Assembly: GCA_021297895.1 (NCBI GenBank)
Contig: JAJTHN010000035.1
Span: forward strand, 1 to 58,074
Direction of reading: 5' to 3'
DNA: 58,074 bases
DNA from: Phycisphaeraceae bacterium
GTDB lineage: Bacteria > Planctomycetota > Phycisphaerae > Phycisphaerales > UBA1924
Numbering within the stretch: position 1 is the first letter of the stretch; the number at the start of each line of letters is the position of its first letter. The position numbers and the translations under genes are program-made. Below, piece after piece: positions 16,317 through 25,635 of this stretch. The notes beneath the pieces are model-generated. The model was not told the DNA's origin and searched no databases. It worked only from the letters and a program-made list of their open reading frames with translations.

Positions 16317-18968
16317 TTAAGCGGCACGTGAAGTTGAGGAACGATCCCTCGGGGATGATGCCGACGCGCGGGGGTTCCCCCCGGCGCTGGTGCCGCCGGG
16401 CTGCGGCGTGGCGACCTGAGCCCCGGCGCGCCACGCGCGGAGCGCAACTTCCGCCGTTGCGCCTTTGCCCGGCTCGCTCCGCAGATTCACCCGGCCCTTG
16501 TGCGCCTGGGCAATCTTCTGGGCCATCGACAGGCCGAGCCCCTGGCGCCGACCGGCCTTTTTCTCAGAGAAAAACGGGTCGAACGCGTGCTCGAGCGCAT
16601 GCTCAGAGAGGCCGGGGCCATCGTCGCGCACCCAGAGTATCAACTGGTCATCCACATCCTCGACACGAGCGCCGACCTCGATGAACTTGCGCGGACCGGC
16701 CTGGCACGCGTTGGCGACCAGCTCGGCGATCACCCGCGACATGAGCGCTCGATCCAGCATCACCGGCCCGGCACCCGCACCGACGACGACCCGCGGCTTC
16801 GGGCACACCGTCCCGGGCGCAAGATCCGCCATCGCCAGCCCCTGGCGAATCCCCTCGCGCAGAACCTCGCCCGGGTCCATCGGCTCGAGCTTGAGTTCCG
16901 GCGTTCGCGAAACAAGATGCAGCCGCGTGATCAGATCGCTCAGGCGACTCGCCGCCTGGGCGATCTGCGCGGCATCTTCCTTGTCCCGCGGCTCGCGAAG
17001 GCGCTGCTGGAGCAACTGTGCGCGCCCGGAGATCACCGTCAGCGGGTTGTTCAGTTCGTGCGCAGCGCCGGCGGTCAGTTCGCCCAGCCGGGCCATGGAG
17101 CGTGTGCGCGTGAGTTCATCCTGAAGCGCCACGAGCCGGCGCGAGGTCTCGGCGAACTGCTCGCTCATGCGCCGAGCACCGTCGTGCTGCGCCGCGGAGG
17201 CGATGGCCCCGCCCCAGACCGCGCCGATGGTCTCGATCCCGCGTCGGCCGATCATCGTCGCAAGCGCGGGCTGATCGTGAACGAGCAGGGCCACCGGCCC
17301 GACGCCGCTGCGCAGCGGCAGGATCTGGAGCGATCGCACATCGGGCGAGCCCGAGCCGCCGGGGTTGGCCCCGCCGGCCTCCAGCCGGTCCATGTGCTCG
17401 CTCAGCCAGGTGATCAGCGCGATCGTCGGCCCGAGCGTCACGCCGCCATCGCCGCTACCGCCGCCATCACCATCGGCGGCGGGCACGAGCGTCGCCAGAT
17501 CGAGGGCCTCGCCGGAGGAATCCTTCGGCGCGGGCAGTTCGTCGGTGCACCACAGCGCCCGCGCGCGCTCGAACCGGCAGAGCCGCCACGGGCCGGCCTC
17601 GCGCGTCTGGGAGAGCAGCGCGCAGAAGCCGCCGCTCTCGCCGCCGCTGAGCGTGTTGAAACTCTGAGCAACCTGCGTGAGCACATCCGTCAGCGATGCG
17701 CCGGCGCGAGAGCGCGACATGAACTCGACCGTCGCATCCATGACGCGCTGCTGGCGGCGGGCAAGGTCGGTCTTGGCACGCGCATCGACCGCGAGGCGCG
17801 CCAGCCGCTCGTTGGCCTGCGCGATGGACCGAACGACCAATTGCGGCGCTGCCTGCTCGTTGAGCCCGAGGTCCCGCCCGCGGCGCGCCACGGCCTCGTG
17901 CAGCCGGGGCACGACATCGCGCACGCGCTCCGGTCGCAGGCCGAGTTCCGCGGCCAGTTCGGAGAGCGCCGAGGCGTTCGGATCGCCGCCGCCCTCGCCC
18001 GATGAGCCGCCCAGCACGCCAGGCTGCTCGCACGAGCCCGACCAGCCAAGGTGCAGGCTCCTGCACATCGCATCCGCCAGCGTCACCAGGCCGATCAGCG
18101 CGCGATGGCGAACCTCGGGCAGTGCGCCCAGCGGCTGACCGTGCAGCCACATCGCGTCCTGATAGACATGGGGCAGGCCCCAGTGCTCGCCGAGCCGCTT
18201 GCCGACGATGTGATGATCCAGCCCCAGCACGGCGCGCTCGGCGGGCGCGATGCCCCAGCCGCGGGCACGCGCCAGCGCGATGACCTTCTCGTAGGACTTG
18301 GGCAGCAGCCAGTCGAGCACGAGTTTGCCCAGGTCGTGCATGAGTCCCGCCGTGAACGCCTCGCCCGGGTGGACTCGGAGCTCGCGGTGACCCTCGGCGA
18401 GCAACTCCGCGCAACTGGCCACCGCGACGCTGTGCTCCCAGAAGCCCACACGATCGAACCCCGGCGCATCGGTATCCGCCGGGCCTGTCCCCCACAGCGC
18501 GCTGTCGAGGCTCGACGCATCGCCGCGGGCGACGCGCGAGCGCGTCTCGCCGGCTCTGCTGTCCTGCCCGAGCAGTTCGTAGACCTGAATCCCCAGTAGC
18601 GAACTCTGCACCGCCTCGAGCCCCAGCAGCACCACGGCTCTTCGGACGGTCGTGACCTGCTTGCTCACACCCAGCGATGCGCGGCGGCTGAGCGAGAGCA
18701 TCCGCGCCGAGAGCGCCGGGTCCGCCTCGATGAGCCGGATGACTTCCTCAAAGTCCGCCTCTTCGATCCCGTCGTTGCTGCTGAGGCGTAGCAGACGCGT
18801 CGCCACGGGCGAGAGGGTCGGCAGGCTCTCGAGCTGCGCGAGAATCAGTTCGACGCGTCGGGCCATGAGCCCCGCGCCGTCGGCCCCCGCGCCGCCCGCA
18901 CCACCGCCGCCCGCACCACCGCCGTCGGCCGCGGGCTCGCGCGTCGTGTTGTCGCCCTCACTGCTCAT
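16317..18968 (-). CDS. HDOD–GAF sensor histidine kinase
   Basis: 883 residues. A glycine-rich leader (~40) is followed by an HDOD domain at ~45–400 (LPTLSPVATRLL, ADPALSARMLSLSRRA, AVVLLGLEAVQSSLL, LMHDLGKLVLDWLLP). A GAF-like segment covers ~410–600 (DATVEFMSRSRAGASLTDVLTQVA). The kinase core is at ~620–850: H-box AAHELNNPL with His637, N-box ELVANACQA, G1 DDGPGLSE, F-box FDPFFSEK and G2 GLGLSMAQKIA. All catalytic boxes look intact. It has no transmembrane segments, so it senses a cytoplasmic signal. HDOD coupling to a kinase links stress or cell-cycle-type HD domains to phosphotransfer. The HTH–REC regulator lies 37 bases upstream and is the likely phosphate acceptor. Confidence 0.8.
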   Translation of the reverse strand: MSSEGDNTTREPAADGGGAGGGGAGGAGADGAGLMARRVELILAQLESLPTLSPVATRLLRLSSNDGIEEADFEEVIRLIEADPALSARMLSLSRRASLGVSKQVTTVRRAVVLLGLEAVQSSLLGIQVYELLGQDSRAGETRSRVARGDASSLDSALWGTGPADTDAPGFDRVGFWEHSVAVASCAELLAEGHRELRVHPGEAFTAGLMHDLGKLVLDWLLPKSYEKVIALARARGWGIAPAERAVLGLDHHIVGKRLGEHWGLPHVYQDAMWLHGQPLGALPEVRHRALIGLVTLADAMCRSLHLGWSGSCEQPGVLGGSSGEGGGDPNASALSELAAELGLRPERVRDVVPRLHEAVARRGRDLGLNEQAAPQLVVRSIAQANERLARLAVDARAKTDLARRQQRVMDATVEFMSRSRAGASLTDVLTQVAQSFNTLSGGESGGFCALLSQTREAGPWRLCRFERARALWCTDELPAPKDSSGEALDLATLVPAADGDGGGSGDGGVTLGPTIALITWLSEHMDRLEAGGANPGGSGSPDVRSLQILPLRSGVGPVALLVHDQPALATMIGRRGIETIGAVWGGAIASAAQHDGARRMSEQFAETSRRLVALQDELTRTRSMARLGELTAGAAHELNNPLTVISGRAQLLQQRLREPRDKEDAAQIAQAASRLSDLITRLHLVSRTPELKLEPMDPGEVLREGIRQGLAMADLAPGTVCPKPRVVVGAGAGPVMLDRALMSRVIAELVANACQAGPRKFIEVGARVEDVDDQLILWVRDDGPGLSEHALEHAFDPFFSEKKAGRRQGLGLSMAQKIAQAHKGRVNLRSEPGKGATAEVALRAWRAGAQVATPQPGGTSAGGNPRASASSPRDRSSTSRAA

Positions 18969-19005
18969 CGATCGTCGCTCCGCGAGGTCGGCACCTCAAT
19001 CCCGC

Positions 19006-19662
19006 TCAGGCCACGCCGGCCATGTTCGAGATCCGGTCGACGATGTGCTGCAGCGTGAAGGGCTTCTTGACAAAGTCATCCGCGCCGCTGCGCAGGAGAT
19101 TCTCGACTTCCGCCGCGTTGACCACGCCGGAAACGATGAGGATTTTGGTTCCCGAGAGATCCGGATTGTCGCGGATGCGCTTGCACACGATGTGCCCGTT
19201 GATGTCGGGCAGCATGTAATCCAGAACGATCACGTGCGGCCGGAAGCCCTCGGTCAGGAGCCCCGCGTCGTACCCGTTCCGCGCGACCTTCACCAGGAAG
19301 CGCTGGTCGCGCCCGAGCATGTCCTGGAACAGTTCCACGATCGCCGGATCATCATCGACAACCAGCACGCGCTTGGGCCCGGTCGTCGGGTGGAGGATCT
19401 CGGTCGGGATCTCGTTGTCCTGCATGAAGCGCAGCAGGTCCGCACGCGGGATGCGCCGGAACTTGCTCCCGGGCACGCGGAACCCGCCCAGGCGACCGGC
19501 GTCGAAGCACCGGATGATGGTCTGCTGCGAAACCTTGCAGATCTCCGCGGCCTCGCCGGTCGTGAAGATCCGCTTATCGGCCCACTTCGATGCCGCGGCC
19601 GCCGCCGATCCGGCGCTCGTCGCCCCGCCCGCGCCCGAACTCCCCGCAACGTTGTTGGCCAT
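19006..19662 (-). CDS. Excisionase/MerR-type HTH fused to a C-terminal receiver domain
   Basis: 218 residues from ATG 19662, where GAGG sits seven bases upstream; longer starts add non-conserved sequence. An Ala/Ser/Gly leader is followed at ~27–80 by FTTGEAAEICKVSQQTIIRCFDAGRLGGFRVPGSKFRRI, an excisionase-like helix-turn-helix with wing. Residues ~96–218 form a receiver domain: VLVVDDDP, VLDYMLPDINGH with phosphoacceptor Asp148, VSG for the conserved Ser/Thr, and KKPF. DNA-binding at the N-terminus and REC at the C-terminus is the reverse of the usual OmpR/NarL order. Directly precedes the HDOD kinase (37 bases), so the pair is probably a two-component system. The 264-base gap upstream (19663–19926) shows no gene. 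Confidence 0.8.
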   Translation of the reverse strand: MANNVAGSSGAGGATSAGSAAAAASKWADKRIFTTGEAAEICKVSQQTIIRCFDAGRLGGFRVPGSKFRRIPRADLLRFMQDNEIPTEILHPTTGPKRVLVVDDDPAIVELFQDMLGRDQRFLVKVARNGYDAGLLTEGFRPHVIVLDYMLPDINGHIVCKRIRDNPDLSGTKILIVSGVVNAAEVENLLRSGADDFVKKPFTLQHIVDRISNMAGVA

Positions 19663-19926
19663 GAACATGCCTCGCGTTCCTGCCTGACAGCGCACCGTGA
19701 AGCAATCACCTCCGCCCGTACCCCGTGAGCATGGGCGGAAGTGTCCATCCCGAAGGGCCAGCGCTGCGTGACCCGTGAGGACCGACCACGTGTGCATCGA
19801 CGCCCAGATTGCCCCGCTTGACAGGCCTGCCCCGCTTGACGGCGCGCACGCGACGTAATCCGGCTGTGCCGGTTGCATCGCCTCGATATTGGACGCCCCG
19901 CGCGTTCTCGCGCCACGCATTCGGCG

Positions 19927-20724
19927 TTACGCGGACGCTGCGTTCCCGCCGCCACGCGCGCGCCACAGCGTCACGGCTTCCGGCTCGCGGGCGTACAGGG
20001 GCACAAGCGAAGCAGGATCCGCATCGGGCCAGGCGTTCGCCCCTGCCACCAACTCCAGCAGCGCCCGCGGATCGAATGCCGGCGGAAGCACCTTTGCCCC
20101 CGCCTGCCCCGCCGCGGCGGTCAGTGCCGCAGGCACGTGACCGTCGGCGATCAGTGTCGCCAGCCGCATCGCGCCGACCTCACTCGGGCCGACGACCCGA
20201 CCCGCGGCACACGCGGCAGGATCTCGGACCTTCGCCGCATCCGAGAACACCGTGACATGGGCCGTGTCGCCCTTGCCGGCCAGCGCGACGGCCATCGGGA
20301 ACAGCGACCGGGCGTCGCCGCCCGTCTGCGCAGCGTGCATCACGTGCGACATCGCCAGCGCCCCGGCCGTCGGCACCGCGACGCATCTGGCCCCGTTGGC
20401 CAGCGCGATCATCTGCCCCGATGCACAGGCCATCCGCAGCGCGGTGTATCCGCCCGGCCCGACGCTCACAACGACCAGCCCGATGGCCGCACGTGCGTTG
20501 GCGGATGCACTCCCCACGCCGGCGCTCACGCAACGGTCGATGCACGTGGCAAGGTCATCCTCGTGCCGCCCGACAGGACGCAAGGCCTCGGCGTGTAGAA
20601 TCTCAAGGCCGGTCGAGCCGATCCTGCCGATCGCCACGCCCGGACCGAAGGCCGCGCCCCTGTCGGCAATCGCCGAGGGGTTGCTCGTCTCGATCGCCAG
20701 CAGCAGCGTGCCCGGCGCGATCAT
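19927..20724 (-). CDS. tsaB: tRNA N6-adenosine threonylcarbamoyltransferase subunit TsaB
   Basis: 265 residues. TsaB is the ASKHA-fold partner that supports TsaD in making t6A37 on tRNAs decoding ANN codons. Family signs are LLLAIETSNPS at the N-terminus, VVVSVGPGGYTALRMACASGQMIAL (the GPGSFTGLR loop, here GPGGYTALR), a conserved ALA helix, and PLYAREPEA near the C-terminus. It is somewhat longer than E. coli TsaB owing to insertions. ATG 20724 overlaps the mqnA stop (ATGA), so the two are translationally coupled. TsaD, TsaC and TsaE are not in the window. Confidence 0.85.
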   Translation of the reverse strand: MIAPGTLLLAIETSNPSAIADRGAAFGPGVAIGRIGSTGLEILHAEALRPVGRHEDDLATCIDRCVSAGVGSASANARAAIGLVVVSVGPGGYTALRMACASGQMIALANGARCVAVPTAGALAMSHVMHAAQTGGDARSLFPMAVALAGKGDTAHVTVFSDAAKVRDPAACAAGRVVGPSEVGAMRLATLIADGHVPAALTAAAGQAGAKVLPPAFDPRALLELVAGANAWPDADPASLVPLYAREPEAVTLWRARGGGNAASA

Positions 20725-21677
20725 GCGTTGGTCCCGGCTTCGAGCGCCCGAGTCATCGGCTCCGCCGCATCGCGCTGCAGGACCATCACCGGCGGGAACG
20801 CCGAAGACTCTCCGAGCAAGCCCAGCGCGCCGGCCTGGCGCACGAACTCCCGCGCCCCGCTCATCGCCCGCACATCGGGGGCGTATCGCAGCAGATCTCG
20901 CACATAACGCCTGGCGAGTTCATCGGGCCACTTGCGCTCGTGGGCGAATCGCTCGACGATCCACTCCAGCCGCGACGCGTTACGCAGCCGCTGCCGCGCC
21001 AGCACGCGCGCTGCGCCGAGGATCCGGGCATCACCGGACTGGGCCGTTCGGCACATCCACATCGCGTAGACGAACGGCAGGCCGGTCAGTTCCTTCCACG
21101 CCTGGCCGAGATCCAACTGATGCGGGTACACCGCTTCGCCCGGCGCATCGGTGACGACCTTGTCGCCGATCATCAGCATCGTTTCGGGCCACGCGGCCGA
21201 ATCGCCGCGAGCCAGCAGGTTCACAGCCCGCGCGTGCACATCGTCATCGATGATCGCGGGTCGAACACCGTGCATCCCCGCCAGCAGCACGCGGGCGAGC
21301 ACCACGCTGGTATGGCTCTCGATGTCGGCGTGGATCTCCGACACGCTCGCCATGGGCACCCTGCTCAGCAGCCGCACCGTCAGCGTGTGCCCGTCGCACC
21401 CGATCATGCCCGCGGGAACGAGCGTCAGCGCGCCGCCCGCTCGGGCCGCATCCACCAGCGAACAGAGCGCAAGGTCCACATCACCACGCAACAGCGAGTC
21501 GCCCAGCGCGCTCGGGGCCGCCGGATGGAGGCTCACATCGCGCCAGTGCTCAAGCCCCTGGACCAGCGGCAGCGTGTTGAAGTAACGGACGTACCCGATG
21601 CGCACGGGCCGCGCATCGGCGTTCGCGCCGGCACCCGCTGCACCACCCGCATCATGGTTCGGCCGCGGCTCACTCAC
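20721..21677 (-). CDS. mqnA: Chorismate dehydratase MqnA (futalosine menaquinone pathway)
   Basis: 318 residues. MqnA removes water from chorismate to give 3-enolpyruvylbenzoate, the first step of the futalosine route to menaquinone. The protein has a Gly/Ala-rich leader, then VRIGYVRYFNTLPLVQGLE, the conserved start of the family. SALGDSLLRGDVDLALCSLV, LMIGDKVV, DLGQAWKELTGLPFVYAMW and the C-terminal helical LLRYAPDVRA region also match. The fold is that of a periplasmic-binding-protein-like cytoplasmic enzyme. Its start overlaps the gatB stop and its own stop overlaps the tsaB start by four bases. Other mqn genes are elsewhere. Confidence 0.88.
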   Translation of the reverse strand: MSEPRPNHDAGGAAGAGANADARPVRIGYVRYFNTLPLVQGLEHWRDVSLHPAAPSALGDSLLRGDVDLALCSLVDAARAGGALTLVPAGMIGCDGHTLTVRLLSRVPMASVSEIHADIESHTSVVLARVLLAGMHGVRPAIIDDDVHARAVNLLARGDSAAWPETMLMIGDKVVTDAPGEAVYPHQLDLGQAWKELTGLPFVYAMWMCRTAQSGDARILGAARVLARQRLRNASRLEWIVERFAHERKWPDELARRYVRDLLRYAPDVRAMSGAREFVRQAGALGLLGESSAFPPVMVLQRDAAEPMTRALEAGTNA

Positions 21678-23329
21678 GCGTTTGCTCCTCCGCCTCGCAG
21701 CGCCGCCAGCAGGCGCTCGCGCAGCACCTTGGCGTCGCCCTTTCCGCCGGCGTGCTTCATGGCCGCGCCGACGAGCCGTCCGATCGCCGCGTCCTTGCCC
21801 GCGCGGACATCCTCGGCGGCCTTGGGCTGCTCGTCGATCGCCGCTCGCACCCAGGCATCGATCGCCTTGTCATCGCGCTCGACGATCATGCCGCGGTCTC
21901 GCGCGATCGCCTCGACACTCTCCGAGGCCGCAACACCGGTCCGACCGTCCTCGCCCCCGCACAGCAGCCCGAACAGTTCATCGACGCTGTTGCTGCCGAT
22001 CAGCCCCGCGACGCGCAGCGCCACGATCTCCCCCACCTGCGCCGGCGTGATGCCCAGATCGCTGATCAGCACGCCCTCGCTGCCCGCCGCATCGCCGGCG
22101 GCTTCGTCGCGCTCCGCCGCCAGATCCCCCGACATCTCCGCGTCCGCCCTGGCGCGTCGGAGCGCATCGGTCCGCTCGTTGGCACGCTTGGCGCCCGATT
22201 GCAGCAGCACGTTGGCCACCTGCTTGCCCGCGGTCGCACGCTCGACACCCCGGGCCACCGCGCCCTCAACGCTGGCATCGAAGAACTCCGCCACCGCCCG
22301 CTCATCGGCCAGCGCCAGCGACTCCTTGGCCCCGAGCCCGAACTGGAGCATCGTCCGCTCCACCCGCGCCATGGGCATTTCCGGCAGCGAAGCGCGAACA
22401 CGCTCAACCCACGGCCGCTCGATCACCACGGGCAGCAGGTCCGGGTCCGGGAAGTACCGGTAGTCGTGCGCATCTTCCTTTTCGCGCTGGAGCACCGTCT
22501 GCTGTCCCGCCGCGTCCCAGCCGCGCGTCTGCTTGGTGCCGGGGCCCATCTCGCGGCCCTCGCGCAGGTAGCGACCCGGCTGCTCGCGGAGTTCGTACAA
22601 GATCGAGTCGCGAACCGCGGCGAAGGAGTTGAGGTTCTTCACCTCCACGATCGGTGTCCGCACCACGCGCCCGTCGCTGAAGGTCAGCACCGTGTTGATG
22701 TTCGGCTCGAACCGCATGTGGCCCTTCTGCAGCACGCCGCGGCTCACGCCGAGGAATCGGCAGACGTTCCGCAGCGCCCGGCAGTATTCGACCGCGTCCT
22801 CGGCGCTGCGGATGTCCGGCTGGCTGACGATCTCCAGCAGCGCGGTGCCCGCGCGGTTGTAGTCGGCGATCGAGAAGTCGATCGCGCCGCCGCCCGGCGC
22901 CTCGTGCAGCAGTTTCCCCGCGTCCTCTTCGAGGTGAGCCCGGATGATCCCGACGCGGAAGCCCTCGCGCCCCGCCGGGCGGACATCCAGCGCGCCGTCG
23001 AAGCACAGCGGCAGGTCGTACTGGCTGATCTGATAGCCCTTGGGCAGGTCGGGGTAGAAGTACCCCTTGCGGTCCCATCGGCTCACACCCGCGATCTGGC
23101 ACCCCAGCGCCAGCCCCACCATGATCGACATCTCCACCGCTCGCTCGTTGAGCACCGGCAGAGCCCCCGGCAGACCGAGCACCGTCGCGTCGATGCAGGT
23201 GTTCGGCGCGCTGGAGTCGAACTCCGCGCACGCCGGGCTCGGCGCGGCGCTGAACACCTTTGTCCGCGTGGACAACTCCACGTGGACCTCCATCCCCACC
23301 ACCAGTTCAACACGCTCGATCGTGCTCAT
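21674..23329 (-). CDS. gatB: Aspartyl/glutamyl-tRNA amidotransferase subunit B
   Basis: 551 residues from ATG 23329 (MSTIERVELVVGMEVHVEL, the family N-terminus; the longer frame upstream is antisense to the helicase start). GatB phosphorylates Glu-tRNA-Gln or Asp-tRNA-Asn and transfers ammonia from GatA. Signature features: VHVELSTRTKVFSAAP, CIDATVLGLPGALPVLN, RKGYFYPDLPKGYQISQYD, DYNRAGTALLEIVSQPDI, MRFEPNIN and EVKNLNSF, then the YqeY-like C-terminal tail domain. Residues ~385–430 contain an Arg/Ala/Glu-rich insertion. First gene of gatB–mqnA–tsaB, each overlapping the next by four bases; gatA and gatC are not nearby. Confidence 0.95.
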   Translation of the reverse strand: MSTIERVELVVGMEVHVELSTRTKVFSAAPSPACAEFDSSAPNTCIDATVLGLPGALPVLNERAVEMSIMVGLALGCQIAGVSRWDRKGYFYPDLPKGYQISQYDLPLCFDGALDVRPAGREGFRVGIIRAHLEEDAGKLLHEAPGGGAIDFSIADYNRAGTALLEIVSQPDIRSAEDAVEYCRALRNVCRFLGVSRGVLQKGHMRFEPNINTVLTFSDGRVVRTPIVEVKNLNSFAAVRDSILYELREQPGRYLREGREMGPGTKQTRGWDAAGQQTVLQREKEDAHDYRYFPDPDLLPVVIERPWVERVRASLPEMPMARVERTMLQFGLGAKESLALADERAVAEFFDASVEGAVARGVERATAGKQVANVLLQSGAKRANERTDALRRARADAEMSGDLAAERDEAAGDAAGSEGVLISDLGITPAQVGEIVALRVAGLIGSNSVDELFGLLCGGEDGRTGVAASESVEAIARDRGMIVERDDKAIDAWVRAAIDEQPKAAEDVRAGKDAAIGRLVGAAMKHAGGKGDAKVLRERLLAALRGGGANA

Positions 23330-23381
23330 CACGCCGATGGTAGCGACGCGCACGAGCGCCCCGCCCCTCCAATACTTCCGC

Positions 23382-25619
23382 GTGAAAGATCCCGCCAGCG
23401 ATGTCCTCGGTCCCGGCGGGCCCATCGCGCGAGCCCTCGCCGGCGGCTTCGAACCAAGGCCCCAGCAACTCGACATGGCCCGCGCTGTCGCGCGCACCAT
23501 GGCCGCACGGTCGAACCTGCTCGTCGAAGCCGGCACCGGCACGGGCAAGAGTTTCGCCTACCTCGTGCCCGCCATTCTTCGGTGCCTGACCAGCGACGAT
23601 CGCGTTGTCATCGCCACCAACACCATCGCGCTGCAGGAACAACTGGTCAAGCGCGATATCCCGCTCCTGCTTGAAACCCTCGGCGCGACGGGCACGCCCG
23701 ATGATGACGCCGGCCCCGCCCCCGCCGCGGACCCCGCCGCCGGATGGGGCACCGACCCCGCCTCTCGCCGGGCGATCATCCCGGCCCTGTGCAAGGGTCG
23801 CGGCAACTACCTGTCGATCCGCCGGCTCAAGCTCGCAAGCCAGCGTCAGGACCGGCTCTTCTCCGACCCCGCGCAGCGTCGCTCGCTGCACATCATCGAG
23901 GACTGGGCCTACTCGACACCCGACGGCACGCTGAGCACCCTGCCCACCGTCGAGCGCCCCGGCGTGTGGGACCGTGTGCAGAGCGACACCGACAACTGCA
24001 TGGGCCGCAAGTGCCCCACCTACGACATCTGCTTCTACCAGCGGTCGCGCCGGCTCATGGAGAGCGCCAACCTGCTGATCTGCAACCACGCGCTGTTCTT
24101 CGCCGACCTGGCGATGCGCACGCAGGATGCCGGCTTCCTGCCCGACTATCAGCACGTTGTTCTGGATGAAGCGCACGCGGTCGAAGATGTCGCCTGCGAC
24201 CACTTCGGCGTCTCGCTGGGCGAGGGCCGCGTCGAGCATCTTCTCGGCGTGCTGCATCACGCCCGCACGGACAAGGGCTTCCTGTCGCAACTGGCCTCGA
24301 CCTTCGATGCCGCGGGCAAGCATGCGGCCGTCGACGGCGCGATCCTCGCGGTGATCGAGGCGCAGGCCTGCTCCCGCGCGTTCTTCGATGAGGCCCTGAC
24401 CCTGGTCCGCTCGGGCCGGCTGCCATCGGGCCGCCTCACGCAAGCGGGAATGATCACCGCCCCGCTCGCCGCGGCGATGGCCACGCTCGCCTCGCGCCTG
24501 CGCGCACTCAAGGACGCCGCCCCCGCCGAGGAGGACCAGCTCGAACTCAACGCCTACGCCTCGCGCGCTCAGGACATCGCCGAGGCCGCGCGAACGCTCG
24601 TCGATCAATCCATCGAGGGCGCGGCGTACTGGATCGAGGTTTCCGGCCCCGGCCTCTCCGATGACACCCCCGCCGGCGCCCCGGGCACCCGCGTCCGCGT
24701 GAAGGTCGCCTGCTCGCCCGTCGATGTCGCGCCGCTCCTTCGCCAGCATCTCTTCGACGGCAAGAAGTCCGTCATCCTCACCAGCGCCACCATGGCCATA
24801 CGCGGCTCGCGGACGCGCACGATCGGCTCCGCCGCCGGCGCCAGCGCCGCCAAGGGCGACGACGGCACGCGCGCTCCGTTCGCGCACGCCATCCGCAGGC
24901 TCGGCTTGGACCAGACCTGCGACACGCTCCAACTCGGCTCGCCGTTCGACTACGCCACGCAGACCAAGGTCATCGTCGACCTGAGCGTTCAGCCCCTTGG
25001 TCGCACCAAGCCCGGCGCGAGCACGAACGTCATCGAGGCCAAACTCTCCAGCCAGAACTACATCGCCGACCTCTCCCGCGCCATCGTCCGTCACATCCGC
25101 TCGACCCGCGGCGGGGCGTTCGTCCTGTTCACCAGTTTCCGCACCCTCGATGGCGTCGCCGCGGCCATCGACCGCGAACTGGTCGCTATGGGCTGCCCCG
25201 TCCTTGCGCAGGGCCGCGACGGCTCACCCGGCGCGGTCCTGGAGCGCTTCCGCCAATCACAGGATGCCGTGCTGCTTGGCGCGGCGAGTTTCTGGCAGGG
25301 TGTCGATGTCCGCGGGCGGAGCCTCCGCAACGTCATCATCACCAAGCTCCCCTTCGACCCGCCCGACCGGCCCATCGTCGAGGCCCGCGCCGAGCACATC
25401 CGCGCCGCCGGTGGCGACCCCTTCAGCGAAGACGCCCTCCCCCGCGCCATCCTCCGCTTCAAGCAGGGCTTCGGCCGGCTCATCCGCTCGGCCACCGACA
25501 CCGGCCAGGTCGTCATCCTCGACCCGCGCGTCCACACCACCGCCTACGGCCGGCGTTTCCTCCAGGCCCTGCCCGATGGCGTGCCCATCATCGTCGATCA
25601 CCCCCAGCCAGCCCGCTGA
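23382..25619 (+). CDS. dinG: DinG/XPD-family ATP-dependent DNA helicase
   Basis: 745 residues from GTG 23382 (VKDPASDVLGPGGPIARAL, the usual N-terminus); ATG 23337 is a possible alternative start. Superfamily 2 motifs: Q-like PRPQQLDMA, Walker A AGTGTGKS at ~50–57, DEAH at ~262–265, LLICNHALFF, LTSATM and QGFGRLIRS. Four cysteines between Walker A and DEAH (in CKGRG and CMGRKC…CFYQ) match the iron–sulphur cluster of DinG/XPD helicases, so 5'→3' DNA unwinding is the likely role. There is no exonuclease domain. The start region is only 52 bases from divergent gatB, so both promoters must overlap there. Confidence 0.85.
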   Translation: MKDPASDVLGPGGPIARALAGGFEPRPQQLDMARAVARTMAARSNLLVEAGTGTGKSFAYLVPAILRCLTSDDRVVIATNTIALQEQLVKRDIPLLLETLGATGTPDDDAGPAPAADPAAGWGTDPASRRAIIPALCKGRGNYLSIRRLKLASQRQDRLFSDPAQRRSLHIIEDWAYSTPDGTLSTLPTVERPGVWDRVQSDTDNCMGRKCPTYDICFYQRSRRLMESANLLICNHALFFADLAMRTQDAGFLPDYQHVVLDEAHAVEDVACDHFGVSLGEGRVEHLLGVLHHARTDKGFLSQLASTFDAAGKHAAVDGAILAVIEAQACSRAFFDEALTLVRSGRLPSGRLTQAGMITAPLAAAMATLASRLRALKDAAPAEEDQLELNAYASRAQDIAEAARTLVDQSIEGAAYWIEVSGPGLSDDTPAGAPGTRVRVKVACSPVDVAPLLRQHLFDGKKSVILTSATMAIRGSRTRTIGSAAGASAAKGDDGTRAPFAHAIRRLGLDQTCDTLQLGSPFDYATQTKVIVDLSVQPLGRTKPGASTNVIEAKLSSQNYIADLSRAIVRHIRSTRGGAFVLFTSFRTLDGVAAAIDRELVAMGCPVLAQGRDGSPGAVLERFRQSQDAVLLGAASFWQGVDVRGRSLRNVIITKLPFDPPDRPIVEARAEHIRAAGGDPFSEDALPRAILRFKQGFGRLIRSATDTGQVVILDPRVHTTAYGRRFLQALPDGVPIIVDHPQPAR

Positions 25620-25635
25620 CCAGCGCTCAGCGCGA

